Part shown: positions 26,795-37,131 of the stretch, in pieces | How positions within the stretch are numbered: the first letter of the stretch is position 1 | Layout: each line of letters starts with the position of its first letter | Assembly: GCF_009789675.1 (NCBI RefSeq) | Contig: NZ_CP046914.1 | Location: 1,674,001-1,738,000 of the forward strand | Origin: Paraburkholderia acidisoli | Lineage (GTDB): Bacteria > Pseudomonadota > Gammaproteobacteria > Burkholderiales > Burkholderiaceae | Direction: 5' to 3' | DNA length: 64,000 nt | The notes under the pieces: model-generated | The model's database searches: none | The model's input: only the letters and a program-made list of their open reading frames with translations | Told to the model about the DNA's origin: nothing | Program-made: the position numbers and the translations under genes

Positions 26795-28177
26795 CTAGCG
26801 CTCGAGCGAGGCGCCCGGCGGAAGTTCGGGCGCGTTCACGGTGACGGTCTTGCGGACCTTCGCCACGTCTGCCGCGCTCACGGGGGTGCCGGCGTTGCCC
26901 CAGCTCGTACGCACGAAGGTCGAGACATCGGCGACTTCCTGGTCGGAGAGGCGCCAGCCGAAGCCCGGCATCGTGATGGTCGAGGGCGCCGTTTTCGTGC
27001 CCATTAGCGCGTTGCCCGTGAGCAGCACGTGGATCAGCGAAGTGGGGTCCTTGCCCTGCACGACGGGATTGCCGCCGAGCGCGGGGAACACGCGCGTGTA
27101 GCCGCGTCCGGTGCTGCGATGGCAGGCCATGCAGTTGTCGCGATACACGGCCGCGCCGCGCGCGCTCGCGTTGCCGCCTTGCAGCGCCTGCGCGGCGGCG
27201 TCGTCGTACGCGTACGGCGTTTCTTTCGCGTCGCTGGTCGGCAGCGTCTTGAGGTAACGCGCCATGGCGAGCAGATCGGCATCGGTCATGTGCTGCATGC
27301 TGTGCTGCACGACGTCGGTCATGCCGCCGAACGCCGCCGTATGCAAATTGCGCCCCGACTTGAGGAACTGCACGATGTCGTCTTCGCTCCACGCGCCGAG
27401 GCCCGTGCGCGCGTTGCCGCGAAGGTTGGTGGGCACCCAGCCGTCGATGGCCGCGCCGCCCGCGAGGAAGTCGTCGCCCTCGAGGTCGGTGAGCGCGAGT
27501 TCCTGCATCGTGCGCGCGCGCGGCGTGTGGCAGGCGCCGCAATGGCCGAGCCCTTGCACGAGATACGCGCCGCGCGCGACGATCGCGTCGTTGTAGTGCG
27601 TGCCGTCGAACACCTGTACCTTCGGCGCGAACAGCAGGCGCCAGAACGACAGCGGCCAGCGCATCGAGAGCGGCCACGGAATGTCCACCGCGCGATTGCC
27701 CGCCGGCACGGGCGCCACGCCTTGCATGAAATACGCGTAGAGCGCTTTCATGTCGTCGTCGGAAAGGCGCGCGTAGGAGGGGAACGGCATTGCCGGGTAG
27801 AGCGTGTCGCCGTTCGGGCGCACGCCCTGGCGCACGGCCTTCGCGAAGTCGTCGTAGCTCCACTTGCCGATGCCGGTGTTCGAATCGGGCGTGATGTTGG
27901 TCGAATAGATCGCGCCGATGGGCGTGTCGAACTTCAGACCGCCCGCGAACGGCTTGCCGCCTTGCGTCGTGTGACAGGCGATGCAGTCGCCCGCGCGCGC
28001 GAGGTATTCGCCATGCGCGACGAGCGCGGCGTTGGCGTTGGGGGCATCGGCGGTTGCGCTCGTGGCTGCGCTCGCGGCCGCATTCGCGGCTTGCATCGTC
28101 GTCGAAATGCACGCAGCCGCGGCCAGCGACGCAAGCATCGTGCGTGCAAAGCGCCCGCCAATCAGGTTCTTTTTCAT
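26795..28177 (-). CDS. triheme cytochrome c subunit of membrane-bound sugar/alcohol dehydrogenase
   Basis: A 460-residue exported cytochrome with a signal peptide ending near QAANAAASA. Three c-type heme sites are visible: GDCIACHTTQ, GHCGACHTPR and DNCMACHRST. That is the architecture of the cytochrome c subunit of gluconate 2-dehydrogenase, 2-ketogluconate dehydrogenase and sorbitol dehydrogenase complexes, which pass electrons from the flavoprotein to ubiquinone. ATG 28177 has an AAGAA-type site upstream; a GTG at 28189 overlapping the preceding stop is an alternative. It follows the GMC flavoprotein gene by 8 bp, completing a three-subunit operon. Confidence 0.92.
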   Translation of the reverse strand: MKKNLIGGRFARTMLASLAAAACISTTMQAANAAASAATSATADAPNANAALVAHGEYLARAGDCIACHTTQGGKPFAGGLKFDTPIGAIYSTNITPDSNTGIGKWSYDDFAKAVRQGVRPNGDTLYPAMPFPSYARLSDDDMKALYAYFMQGVAPVPAGNRAVDIPWPLSMRWPLSFWRLLFAPKVQVFDGTHYNDAIVARGAYLVQGLGHCGACHTPRARTMQELALTDLEGDDFLAGGAAIDGWVPTNLRGNARTGLGAWSEDDIVQFLKSGRNLHTAAFGGMTDVVQHSMQHMTDADLLAMARYLKTLPTSDAKETPYAYDDAAAQALQGGNASARGAAVYRDNCMACHRSTGRGYTRVFPALGGNPVVQGKDPTSLIHVLLTGNALMGTKTAPSTITMPGFGWRLSDQEVADVSTFVRTSWGNAGTPVSAADVAKVRKTVTVNAPELPPGASLER

Positions 28178-28185
28178 GCGGTTCT

Positions 28186-29961
28186 TCACACGCTCACCAA
28201 CGGTCCGGGGTTCTTCAGATACTGGTTGCGGATCGCTTTCGCGGACCAGTAGGCGAGGGCGGCGACGAGGCCGGTCGGGTTATAGCCGATGCCTTGCGGA
28301 AACGCCGACGCGCCCATCACGAACACGTTGTGCACATCCCAGCTTTGCAGATAGCGGTTGACGACGCTCGTTTTCGGGTCGGTGCCCATGATCGCGCCGC
28401 CCACGAGGTGGGTGGTCTGATAGCGGCGCGAGTCGAAATGCGCGCCGAACTGCCGCGTGTACACGTTGATGGCCTTCGGTCCCATGGCCTCGGCGATCTT
28501 GTGCATCTGGCCCGTCACGTACTGCGCCATCTTGATGTCGTTGTCCTTCCAGTCGAAGGTCATGCGCAACAGCGGCTGGCCATACGAGTCGCGATAGGTG
28601 GGATCGAGGTCGAGAAACACGTCGCGATACGACATGTTCGAGCCGTGCGCGTCCATCGAAATGGTGTGCGCGTAGTGATCCTTCACGGACTTCTTCCACG
28701 CGCTGCCCCAGTTGGGCGTGCCCGCCGGCGTGGCGATGCCGCTGATCGGCTTCACGCCCGCCTGGTTCACCCACAGCGGCGAGCCGCCGACGAAGCCGAG
28801 CGGCCCGTGGTCGAAGTTGTCGGCGTTGAAGTCGTCCACGGCCACGCCGTTGCCGCCCGCGCCGATAAACGGATTCGTCCACGTGTCTTTGTCGAAGAAC
28901 GCCGTGATCGTCGAGAGATTCTGATACGCGAAGTTGCGCCCGACCACGCCCTCGCCCGAGACCGGATTGTATGGTTTGCCGATGCCCGAAAGCAGCAGCA
29001 GATGCACGTTGTGATACTGGAACGCCGAAACGATGACGAGATCGGCGGGCTGGAACACTTCCTGGCCGGCCGGATCGACGTACGTCACGCCCGTGGCGCG
29101 CGTTTTCGTGTCGTCGAGTTCAACGCGCAGCACGTGGCATTTCGAGCGCAGTTCGAAATGCTTTTCCTGCTTGAGCGCGGGGAGGATGTTGAGATTCGGC
29201 GAGGCCTTCGAGTACATGTAGCACGCGTAGCCGCTGCAATAGCCGCAGAAGTTGCACGGCCCCATCTGCGCGCCGTACGGATTCGTGTAGGGCCCCGAAG
29301 TATTCGCCGAGGGCAGCCGGTACGGATGCAGCCCGAGCGATTGCGCCGCGTCGAAAAAGCGCTGCGCCGAATACGTGTTCAATTGCGCGGGCAGCGGGAA
29401 GTTGTCGCTGCGCGGCGCTTCGAACACGTTGCCGTCGCCCACCACGTTGCCGTTCACCTTGTACGCCTGGCCCGAAGTGCCGAACACCTTCTCCGCGAAG
29501 TCGAAGTGCGGTTCCAGTTCGTCGTAGCTCACGCCGTAATCCTGGATCGTCATGCCTTCGGGAATGAACTTCTTGCCGTAGCGTTCCTCGTAATGGCTCT
29601 TCAGGCGCAGCTCTTCTGGCGTGATGCGAAAGTGCACGCCCGACCAGTGCAGACCCGCGCCGCCCACGCCTTCGCCGGGCAAGAACGCGGCCAGCTGGCG
29701 GTAAGGCAACGCCGTGTCGTTCACGCCATGCCGGATCGACACGGTGGTCTTCGAAAGATCGAGGAACAGCTTCTTGCGGATGTTGTACGTGAGTTCGTCG
29801 ATGGTGTTCGGGTACGCGCCATCGGGGTAGGTGTCGCGATACTCGCCGCGTTCGAGCGCGACCACGTTCAGGCCCGCTTCGGTGAGTTCCTTCGAGAGGA
29901 TCGCGCCGGTCCAGCCAAAGCCGACCACCACGGCGTCCACATGCGGTTTCTTGATCGCCAT
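28186..29961 (-). CDS. GMC flavoprotein subunit of membrane-bound sugar/alcohol dehydrogenase
   Basis: A 591-residue FAD enzyme with the dinucleotide motif VVVGFGWTGAILSKEL near the N-terminus, VVALERG, and the C-terminal GMC active-site block (HLVGGAIMGTDP, then FVMGASAFPQGIGYNPTGLVAALAYW, given in parts). It contains a Cys-rich stretch (GPCNFCGYCSGYAC, about residue 230-245), typical of large subunits of gluconate/sorbitol/fructose dehydrogenases. Its ATG shares a base with the stop of the gamma-subunit gene (TAATG), indicating translational coupling. It should oxidise a sugar, polyol or aldonate at the periplasmic face, with export piggy-backed on the Tat signal of the gamma subunit. The substrate is not determinable. 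Confidence 0.93.
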   Translation of the reverse strand: MAIKKPHVDAVVVGFGWTGAILSKELTEAGLNVVALERGEYRDTYPDGAYPNTIDELTYNIRKKLFLDLSKTTVSIRHGVNDTALPYRQLAAFLPGEGVGGAGLHWSGVHFRITPEELRLKSHYEERYGKKFIPEGMTIQDYGVSYDELEPHFDFAEKVFGTSGQAYKVNGNVVGDGNVFEAPRSDNFPLPAQLNTYSAQRFFDAAQSLGLHPYRLPSANTSGPYTNPYGAQMGPCNFCGYCSGYACYMYSKASPNLNILPALKQEKHFELRSKCHVLRVELDDTKTRATGVTYVDPAGQEVFQPADLVIVSAFQYHNVHLLLLSGIGKPYNPVSGEGVVGRNFAYQNLSTITAFFDKDTWTNPFIGAGGNGVAVDDFNADNFDHGPLGFVGGSPLWVNQAGVKPISGIATPAGTPNWGSAWKKSVKDHYAHTISMDAHGSNMSYRDVFLDLDPTYRDSYGQPLLRMTFDWKDNDIKMAQYVTGQMHKIAEAMGPKAINVYTRQFGAHFDSRRYQTTHLVGGAIMGTDPKTSVVNRYLQSWDVHNVFVMGASAFPQGIGYNPTGLVAALAYWSAKAIRNQYLKNPGPLVSV

Positions 29962-30713
29962 TACGTGCGCTCCCCGTTGATCGATACCGGACCGTAGGGA
30001 TACGGCTTGCCGTTCTGGTTGACGAAATCCATGAAATCGGCGCGTGCGCCGGGAAAGCCGATCATCTGCCAGGCGGCCATGTTGCGGTTGCCGCCGTGGA
30101 TCGGATCGCAGAAGTAACCTTCGCGCGTGTTCTGCAGCAACTGGCCGAAGAACACCGAGGCGGGCACGCCGTCGAGTTCGACCTTGCCCGCTTCGAGCGC
30201 GGCCAGCACGCTGTCGCGCGTGGCGGCGTCGAGCGCGTCGAAGTCCTTGCCGTACGACTTCGTGCAATACGCGTTCACGGCGGCGATGCCCAGGCGGTAC
30301 ACGTCGCGCGGCACCAGCTTCAGCTGATAGCCGAGTTCCGGCACGCCTTGCTGGAACGGCCCCTGCATGTACCAGAGCGCGCCGTGCGCGTAGGGCGTGT
30401 CCATCTGCCGGTCGATGAATTCGGGCACGCCCGCTTCGAGCGCGCCGGGGCCTTCGGTATCGGCGGGAATCAGACGGTCGGCGGCCGCTTCGACGAAGGC
30501 CCACTCGCGGGCGTCGAAGAAGCGGGGTTTGTACGCGGCAGCCTGCGCGGACGAGCCCGCGGTGGCCGCGGCGCCGGACGCCGTGGATGCATCCGTGGCC
30601 GCAGTCGCGGGCGATTTCGCGCCGCCTTCGCAGCCGGCGAGCGCGCTGGCGGGAACGAGCACGGCGGCCGTGCGCAGAAAGCCGCGTCGTGTCGTGAGTG
30701 GGGATTCGGACAT
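29961..30713 (-). CDS. gluconate 2-dehydrogenase subunit 3-like (gamma) protein
   Basis: A 250-residue protein with a twin-arginine signal (TTRRGFLRTAA) that also ends in a lipobox-like ALAGC. The mature part has FFDAREWAFVEAAADRLIPAD and EFIDRQMDTPYAHGALWYMQG, the hallmarks of the gluconate 2-dehydrogenase subunit 3 family. This subunit chaperones and co-exports the GMC flavoprotein. The start at 30713 is chosen because it begins directly before the Tat signal; upstream in-frame sequence lacks family features. It is the first gene of the three-subunit operon, 156 bp downstream of a LacI-type palindrome. Confidence 0.92.
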   Translation of the reverse strand: MSESPLTTRRGFLRTAAVLVPASALAGCEGGAKSPATAATDASTASGAAATAGSSAQAAAYKPRFFDAREWAFVEAAADRLIPADTEGPGALEAGVPEFIDRQMDTPYAHGALWYMQGPFQQGVPELGYQLKLVPRDVYRLGIAAVNAYCTKSYGKDFDALDAATRDSVLAALEAGKVELDGVPASVFFGQLLQNTREGYFCDPIHGGNRNMAAWQMIGFPGARADFMDFVNQNGKPYPYGPVSINGERT

Positions 30714-30868
30714 GGTTGGATTCTGTATGAGTTCGGCACGGCGTGATCCGGCCGTGGCCAGCCTGGGCCGCGCGTCGTGCTCGTGCCATTGCGCGGGCCG
30801 GTTCGACGGATCGACGCCGGTGACAAGTCGCCGAACGTCGCAGCGGCGACCCGGCGACACATGGTAAA

Positions 30869-30882
30869 TGGAACCGGTTCCA
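30869..30882. promoter_or_regulatory. LacI-type operator palindrome
   Basis: A perfect 14-bp palindrome, TGGAACCGGTTCCA, with the central CG step typical of operators for LacI/GalR-family regulators. It lies 156 bp upstream of the gamma-subunit start, in the 388-bp divergent region (30714-31101). No LacI-family gene is present in the window. Confidence 0.6.
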
Positions 30883-31028
30883 AGATTCGGCGGCGATTCT
30901 ACAATATTCCGTTACGAAGGCTGTAGCGATCGCGCAGGGCGGGGGTATCGGCGCAGATGCGGCGCAGGTCGCGGCACGGGTTTCGAGCGGTTTAGGGCAC
31001 GCTCCGAACAAACCCTAACAAGTCCATA

Positions 31029-31043
31029 AGTTGTTTGACAACT
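31029..31043. promoter_or_regulatory. GntR-type operator overlapping a -35 box
   Basis: A perfect inverted repeat AGTTGT-TTG-ACAACT. TTGACA (31035-31040) inside it makes a consensus -35 box, with TACTGT 18 bases later as a possible -10. A further GACAAC half-site lies at 31074-31079. The repeat stands 59 bp before the DapA-family gene, and similar repeats precede other operons of the island (33796, 44927). Binding here would block the promoter. Confidence 0.65.
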
Positions 31044-31101
31044 AAGGCGACGCGATGCTACTGTCGCATTATTGACAACCCACCATTCAGCACAAGGCTC
31101 C

Positions 31102-32049
31102 ATGAACGTGTCCCCGATCGTCGAGAGCGAATTCGCCTCGACCGTGATGGCCGTGCCGCCGCTCGCACGCCGCCCCGACTTCTCGCTCGACGTCGAAGCC
31201 AACCGCAAGCTGATCCAGCATATGGAAGCGGGCGGCCTGCGCACGCTGCTGTACGGCGGCAACGCGAATCTGTACCACGTGGCCGTGAGCGAATACCGAG
31301 AGTTGCTTGACATGCTCGCCGACCTGACCGCGCCCGAAACGCGCGTGATCCCGGCTATCGGCGCGGACTACGGCAAGATGCTCGACCAGGCGCGCATCCT
31401 TTCGCAAACGCAGTACCAGACGGCCATGGTTCTGCCGCTCACGGGCTTCACCACGCCGGCCGGCGTGGAAGCGGGCCTCACGCGCATCGCCGACACCGCG
31501 GGCATTCCGCTCACGCTCTATATCAAGAGCGAGGATTACGTCGATGTCGAGACGCTCGTGCGTCTGGTCGAGCGCGGCACGCTCATCGCCGTCAAGTACG
31601 CGATTGTCCGCAAGGATCCCGCGAACGACCCGTATCTGCGCGGTCTGCTCGAGCGCGTGCCCGCTTCGAAGGTCGTGTCGGGCATGGGCGAGCGCCCGGC
31701 GCTGGTGCACGTGCGCGATTTCGGCCTGGCCGCCTGGACCACGGGTTCGGGCTGTATCGCGGCGAACGCCGTGATGGCGCTCCTGAAGGCCGCGAAGGAA
31801 GGCCGCGCGGAAGAAGCGCAACAGCTTTACGACGCGTTCATGCCGCTCGAAACGCTGCGCGACGACATCTCGCTGATCCGCGTGCTGCACGACGCCGTCA
31901 CGCTCTCCGGCATCGCCGACATGGGCCCGATCCTGCCGCTGCTCTCGCAGTCGCCGGCCGAAGCGCTGCCCGCCATCGGCGCGGCGGCGAAGGAACTGCT
32001 CGCGTTCGAGCAGAAGCGGCTCGCCGCGTCCTCGGCGGCGCACGCGTAA
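31102..32049 (+). CDS. dihydrodipicolinate synthase (DapA) family sugar-acid lyase/dehydratase
   Basis: A 315-residue TIM-barrel protein of the DapA/NanA superfamily. The Schiff-base Lys lies in LIAVKYAIV, with the catalytic Tyr region at [11 protein letters not shown]. The usual GTTGE near the N-terminus is replaced by GGNANLYH, so it is not DapA itself. Beside a 2,5-dioxovalerate dehydrogenase gene, 40 bp downstream, it probably converts a 2-keto-3-deoxy (or 5-keto-4-deoxy) sugar acid to 2-oxoglutarate semialdehyde, as AraD (oxidative arabinose route) or KdgD (glucarate route) do. The ATG at 31102 has AAGG upstream. Which substrate it uses is inferred from neighbours only. Confidence 0.88.
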   Translation: MNVSPIVESEFASTVMAVPPLARRPDFSLDVEANRKLIQHMEAGGLRTLLYGGNANLYHVAVSEYRELLDMLADLTAPETRVIPAIGADYGKMLDQARILSQTQYQTAMVLPLTGFTTPAGVEAGLTRIADTAGIPLTLYIKSEDYVDVETLVRLVERGTLIAVKYAIVRKDPANDPYLRGLLERVPASKVVSGMGERPALVHVRDFGLAAWTTGSGCIAANAVMALLKAAKEGRAEEAQQLYDAFMPLETLRDDISLIRVLHDAVTLSGIADMGPILPLLSQSPAEALPAIGAAAKELLAFEQKRLAASSAAHA

Positions 32050-32089
32050 GCTGTCGGTTCGTGCAACGAAACGGATGAACGGAGCGACT

Positions 32090-33670
32090 ATGCAGATTAC
32101 GGGAGCCATGCTGATCGGCGCGCAGGCCGTGCGCGGCGCAGCAGGCGAAATGCGGGCCTTCGCGCCCGCGCTGGGCGAGGAGATCGAACCGGCGTTCGGT
32201 CTGGGCGGCAAGGCCGAAGTCGCGCGCGCCTGCGAACTCGCGGGCCAGGCGTTCGACGCGTTCCGCGCCGCGCCGTTCGAAACGCGCGCGCGTTTGCTCG
32301 AAGCGATCGCCGAACGCATCGTCGGGATCGGCGACGCCTTGATCGAGCGCGCGCATCTCGAGTCGGCGCTGCCCAAGGCGCGCCTCGAAGGCGAGCGCGG
32401 CCGCACGGTCGGCCAGTTGCGCCTGTTCGCCACGCTGGTGCGCGACGGCCGCTGGTGCGGCGCGGTGCTCGACTCGGCACTGCCCGAGCGCAAGCCGCTG
32501 CCGCGTTCGGACCTGCGCGCGCAGCGCATTCCGCTCGGCCCCGTGGCCGTGTTCGGTGCGAGCAATTTCCCGCTGGCGTTCTCGGTGGCGGGCGGCGACA
32601 CGGCTTCGGCACTGGCGGCCGGTTGTCCGGTCGTCGTGAAGGCGCACCTCGCGCATCCGGGCACCTCGGAACTCGTCGGCCGCGCGATCCAGCAGGCCGT
32701 GGCGGACGTCGGTCTGCCCGAAGGCGTGTTCTCGCTCGTGTTCGGCGGCGGCAACGAAGCGGGCGAAACGCTCGTGGCGCATCCGGCCATCAAGGCCGTG
32801 GGTTTCACGGGTTCGCGCCGCGGCGGTCTCGCGCTCGCGAACATCGCCGCGAATCGCCTCGAACCCATTCCCGTCTACGCGGAAATGAGCAGCGTCAATC
32901 CGATGTTCGTGCTGCCGGCGGCGCTGGCCGCGCGCACGGAAGCGCTGGCGCAAGGTTTCGTCGATTCGCTCACGCTGGGCGTGGGTCAGTTCTGCACGAA
33001 TCCGGGCCTCGTGCTCGCCATCGACGGTCCCGATCTCGACCGCTTCGTGAAGACCGCTAGCGCGGCGCTCGCGCAAAAGCCCTCGCAGTCCATGCTGACG
33101 GCGGGCATCGCCTCGGCCTATGAAGAAGGCGTGGCGGCGCGCGAAAAGCTCGCGGGTGTCGAGGTGCTGGCGGAAGGCGCGAAAACAGAAGCCCATTGCG
33201 ACGCGCTGCCGGTGTTGTTCAAGACCAGCGCCGCGCAGTTTCTCGCGCAGCACGCGTTGTCCGACGAAATCTTCGGACCGACCTCGGTCGTGATCGCCTG
33301 CCGCGACGAAGCCGAACTCGCGCGCGTGGCCGAGCAGCTCGAAGGCCAGCTCACGGCCACGCTGCACATCGACCGCGACGACTACGCGATGGCCGCGCGC
33401 CTCCTGCCTATTCTGGAACGCAAGGCGGGCCGCATTCTCGCGAACGGCTTCCCCACGGGCGTGGAAGTGTCGTATGCGATGGTGCACGGCGGCCCGTTCC
33501 CGGCCACGTCCGACTCGCGCACGACCTCGGTAGGCGCCATGGCGATCGAGCGCTTCCTGCGCCCGGTGTGCTACCAGGATCTGCCGGCGGAACTCTTGCC
33601 GGCCACGCTGCAGAACGACAACCCGCTGCAGCTGTGGCGCTTGCGCGACGGCGAACTCGTGCGCGGGTAA
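32090..33670 (+). CDS. 2,5-dioxovalerate (2-oxoglutarate semialdehyde) dehydrogenase
   Basis: A 526-residue aldehyde dehydrogenase. The layout is that of the 2-oxoglutarate-semialdehyde dehydrogenase group: an N-terminal [68 protein letters not shown] in recognised blocks, FTGSRRGG, and the nucleophile Cys in [14 protein letters not shown]. The enzyme makes 2-oxoglutarate from its semialdehyde with NAD(P)+, the last step of oxidative pentose and aldarate pathways. GGAG lies six bases before the ATG. It follows the DapA-family gene by 40 bp and ends before a strong terminator, so the two form an operon. Confidence 0.92.
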   Translation: MQITGAMLIGAQAVRGAAGEMRAFAPALGEEIEPAFGLGGKAEVARACELAGQAFDAFRAAPFETRARLLEAIAERIVGIGDALIERAHLESALPKARLEGERGRTVGQLRLFATLVRDGRWCGAVLDSALPERKPLPRSDLRAQRIPLGPVAVFGASNFPLAFSVAGGDTASALAAGCPVVVKAHLAHPGTSELVGRAIQQAVADVGLPEGVFSLVFGGGNEAGETLVAHPAIKAVGFTGSRRGGLALANIAANRLEPIPVYAEMSSVNPMFVLPAALAARTEALAQGFVDSLTLGVGQFCTNPGLVLAIDGPDLDRFVKTASAALAQKPSQSMLTAGIASAYEEGVAAREKLAGVEVLAEGAKTEAHCDALPVLFKTSAAQFLAQHALSDEIFGPTSVVIACRDEAELARVAEQLEGQLTATLHIDRDDYAMAARLLPILERKAGRILANGFPTGVEVSYAMVHGGPFPATSDSRTTSVGAMAIERFLRPVCYQDLPAELLPATLQNDNPLQLWRLRDGELVRG

Positions 33671-33726
33671 TCCCTCGTACGCGCGGCGGGAAGCCGGACC
33701 GCCGCGGGAAGGACCAGCAGGAAAAC

Positions 33727-33753
33727 AGCGCCCGCCCGGTTTTCGCGGGCGCT
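33727..33753 (+). terminator. Rho-independent terminator
   Basis: A perfect 9-bp stem (AGCGCCCGC / GCGGGCGCT) with a 9-base loop and a short T run, 57 bp after the dehydrogenase stop. It separates the two-gene operon from the ABC transporter operon. Confidence 0.8.
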
Positions 33754-33795
33754 TTCTCCGACAAGGAGCCGACAACTCCCCCACGAAGCGCCTGA

Positions 33796-33810
33796 CGTTG
33801 CTTGACAACT
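33796..33810. promoter_or_regulatory. GntR-type operator before the ABC transporter operon
   Basis: CGTTGC-TTG-ACAACT: the right half and spacer are identical to the operator at 31029, and the left half matches at four of six positions. TTGACA (33802-33807) again forms a consensus -35 box. It is 108 bp before the binding-protein gene. Confidence 0.55.
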
Positions 33811-33917
33811 TGGTGTGTGGTTCGGCATCCTTCGGTGGGCTCGGCCTGTCGAAGCCAGCGCGGCCACGTAGAAGCCACGTAGAACAATCCCATAAACAAG
33901 AGAAGTGAGGAGATGCG

Positions 33918-35084
33918 ATGTTCAATGGACGCTTGAAGGCCAGCTTCCTGGCCGTGTGTGTGGCCGCCGCATCGGCGCTCGGCGCGAGCGCGGCGAAGGC
34001 GGACCCCGTATCCCTGAACATTGTCGACGTGGCCGGCAATCTCCAGCTCACGCAGAAGGCCTTCGAAGCCTTCAAGGCGAAGAACCCCACGCTCGTCTCC
34101 AATATCACTTACACGAATGCGCCCGCGCCGCAGTTGCCTGGCAAGATCAAGGCGATGCAGGCCGCCGGTCGCGCCGACATCGACCTCGTGCTCACGGGCA
34201 CCGACGCGCTCGCGGCCGGCATCGAGCAAAACCTCTGGATGAAGTTGCTGCCCGATCAGGCGGCGGCGCTGCCGGGCGTGCTCGACAAATACGCGCCGGG
34301 TCCGCGCAAGATGCAGGACCTCGCGCAGGGCTATGGCCTCGAAGTCTCGTATATGCCGGCCGGTCCGCTGATCGAATACAACCCCGCGAAGGTCGCGAAG
34401 CCGCCGCACACGCCGCAGGAACTGCTCGCCTGGTGCAAGGCGAATCCCGGCAAGCTCATTTACGCGCGCCCCGCCAATTCGGGCCCGGGCCGCACCTTCC
34501 TGATGGGCCTGCCGTATCTGCTCGGCGATAAAAATCCGCAGGATCCCGTGAACGGCTGGGACAAGACCTGGGCGTTCCTCAAAGAGCTGAATTCGTGCGT
34601 GCCGTATTACCCCGGCGGCACCTCGGCGGTAATGAAGGAACTGGGCGAAGGCACGCGCGACATGACCGTGACGGTCACGGGCTGGGACATCAACCCGCGT
34701 GCGCTCGGCATCGTGCCGGCCGAGTTCAAGGTGCAGGCGTTCGACAACATGACGTGGGTGAACGACGCGCATTACATGGTCGTGCCGAAGGGCGTGTCGA
34801 AGGAAAAGCTCGCAGTGCTGCTCAAGCTCATGAACTTCATGCTCGAGCCGCAGCAACAGGCCATGACCTACGACGACGGCTACTTCTATCCCGGTCCGGC
34901 GGTCAACGGCGTGACGCTGCAAATGGCGCCCAAGGCGAGCCAGGACGTGATCGCGAAGTATGGCCGCCCCGAGTACGCGAAGTGGCTCACGGCCTACCCG
35001 CATGTGCAGCCGCTTTCGGCGCAGGCGATGGTCGCGGCGTTCCAGAAATGGGACCGCGAAGTGGGTTCGCAAAAATCGCAATGA
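33918..35084 (+). CDS. ABC transporter extracellular substrate-binding protein
   Basis: A 388-residue periplasmic protein with a signal peptide cleaved near AAKADP. The mature part follows the family-1 solute-binding fold (LNIVDVAGNLQLTQKAFEAFKAKNPTLV in parts; ADIDLVLTGTDALAAG; MTVTVTGWDINPRALG). An RPANSGPGRTF stretch and aromatic-rich C-terminal half resemble the polyamine, iron and YnjB-like group rather than CUT1 maltose-type proteins. It heads a co-directional set with an ATPase and two permeases inside a sugar-acid island, so the ligand is probably a sugar acid or uronate. It is preceded by a putative GntR operator. Confidence 0.9.
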   Translation: MFNGRLKASFLAVCVAAASALGASAAKADPVSLNIVDVAGNLQLTQKAFEAFKAKNPTLVSNITYTNAPAPQLPGKIKAMQAAGRADIDLVLTGTDALAAGIEQNLWMKLLPDQAAALPGVLDKYAPGPRKMQDLAQGYGLEVSYMPAGPLIEYNPAKVAKPPHTPQELLAWCKANPGKLIYARPANSGPGRTFLMGLPYLLGDKNPQDPVNGWDKTWAFLKELNSCVPYYPGGTSAVMKELGEGTRDMTVTVTGWDINPRALGIVPAEFKVQAFDNMTWVNDAHYMVVPKGVSKEKLAVLLKLMNFMLEPQQQAMTYDDGYFYPGPAVNGVTLQMAPKASQDVIAKYGRPEYAKWLTAYPHVQPLSAQAMVAAFQKWDREVGSQKSQ

Positions 35085-35155
35085 AGTCGCGGTGAAATCG
35101 CCCTTCTTGCCGATGCCTGTTTGAGTGTCGTTGATCCGTGAATCGGGAACGTGTG

Positions 35156-36252
<1,097 letters not shown>

Positions 36253-36256
<4 letters not shown>

Positions 36257-37131
36257 GCGCCGTCGTCTCCGCGCTGAAGGCGCCGCGCGACGCCCGCGGC
36301 TGGCTCGTCACGCCCGCGCTCGGCTTTATCGTCGCGATGTTTTTGTATCCGTTCGCCTACGGTCTCATGCTCTCGTTCAAGCCGATGAACGGCGGCGGCG
36401 TGTTCGCGAACTACCTGCAATTCTTCACCGACCGGTCGATGTGGCCCACGGTGTTCGTCACGCTCAAGCTCGCGGTGCCGGCCACCGTCATCAACGTGGG
36501 GCTCTCGCTGCCGGTGGCGTTCGCGCTGCGCCGCAAGTCGCCGTATCAGAAGCTCGTGACCACGCTGCTCGTGATTCCCGTCACGCTCGGCACCGTGCTG
36601 ATCGCGGACGGCATGCTGAGCTACTTCGGCCCGAACGGCTGGTTTCCGCAGGCGCTGCACGCGCTGCATCTGTACACGAACGAAGAGATCCGCCTCACGC
36701 ACAACTACTGGGGCGTGCTGATTTCGCTGATCGTCTCGGGGTTTCCGTTCGCGTTCCTGCTGGTGCTCTCGTACGTCACGGGCATCGATCCCACGCTCGC
36801 GCGCGCGGCCGCCACGCTCGGCGCGGGGCCGTGGCAGCAGTTCCGGCAGATCTATCTGCCGCTGCTCGCGCCGGGTCTCACGATGGCCGCGTGCCTCTCG
36901 TTCGTGCAGGCGTATTCGGTGTTTCCTTCGGCCGTGCTGCTCGGCGCGCCCGCCGGTCCCACGCGCGTGATTTCGATCGCGGCGTCGGAGGCGGCGTTCG
37001 AGAGCTACGACTACGCGCTCGCCTCGACCATCGCCATCGTCATGGGCTTCGTGCAGCTCGTCGTGGTGGCCGCGATGCTGGGCGCGAGGCGCTTTTTCTA
37101 CTCGGGCCCGGTGAGCGGAGGAAAAGGCTGA
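36253..37131 (+). CDS. ABC transporter permease 1
   Basis: A 292-residue inner-membrane protein with about six spans. The EAA loop that docks the ATPase is visible as AAATLGAGPWQQFRQIYLPLLAPG. The protein belongs to the binding-protein-dependent (PotB-like) permease family. Start and stop overlap its neighbours (ATGA with the ATPase gene, TGATG with the second permease), marking a compact operon. It pairs with permease 2 to form the channel. Confidence 0.92.

Noticed and set aside
28054..29997. 647-codon plus-strand ORF opposite the GMC flavoprotein
   Set aside because: No domains; composition typical of antisense frames in high-GC DNA.
28186..31011. 941-codon frame with GMC domain fused to upstream sequence
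   Set aside because: The first 350 residues overlap the gamma-subunit gene in another frame and lack family similarity. The real GMC gene starts at 29961 with a coupled TAATG.
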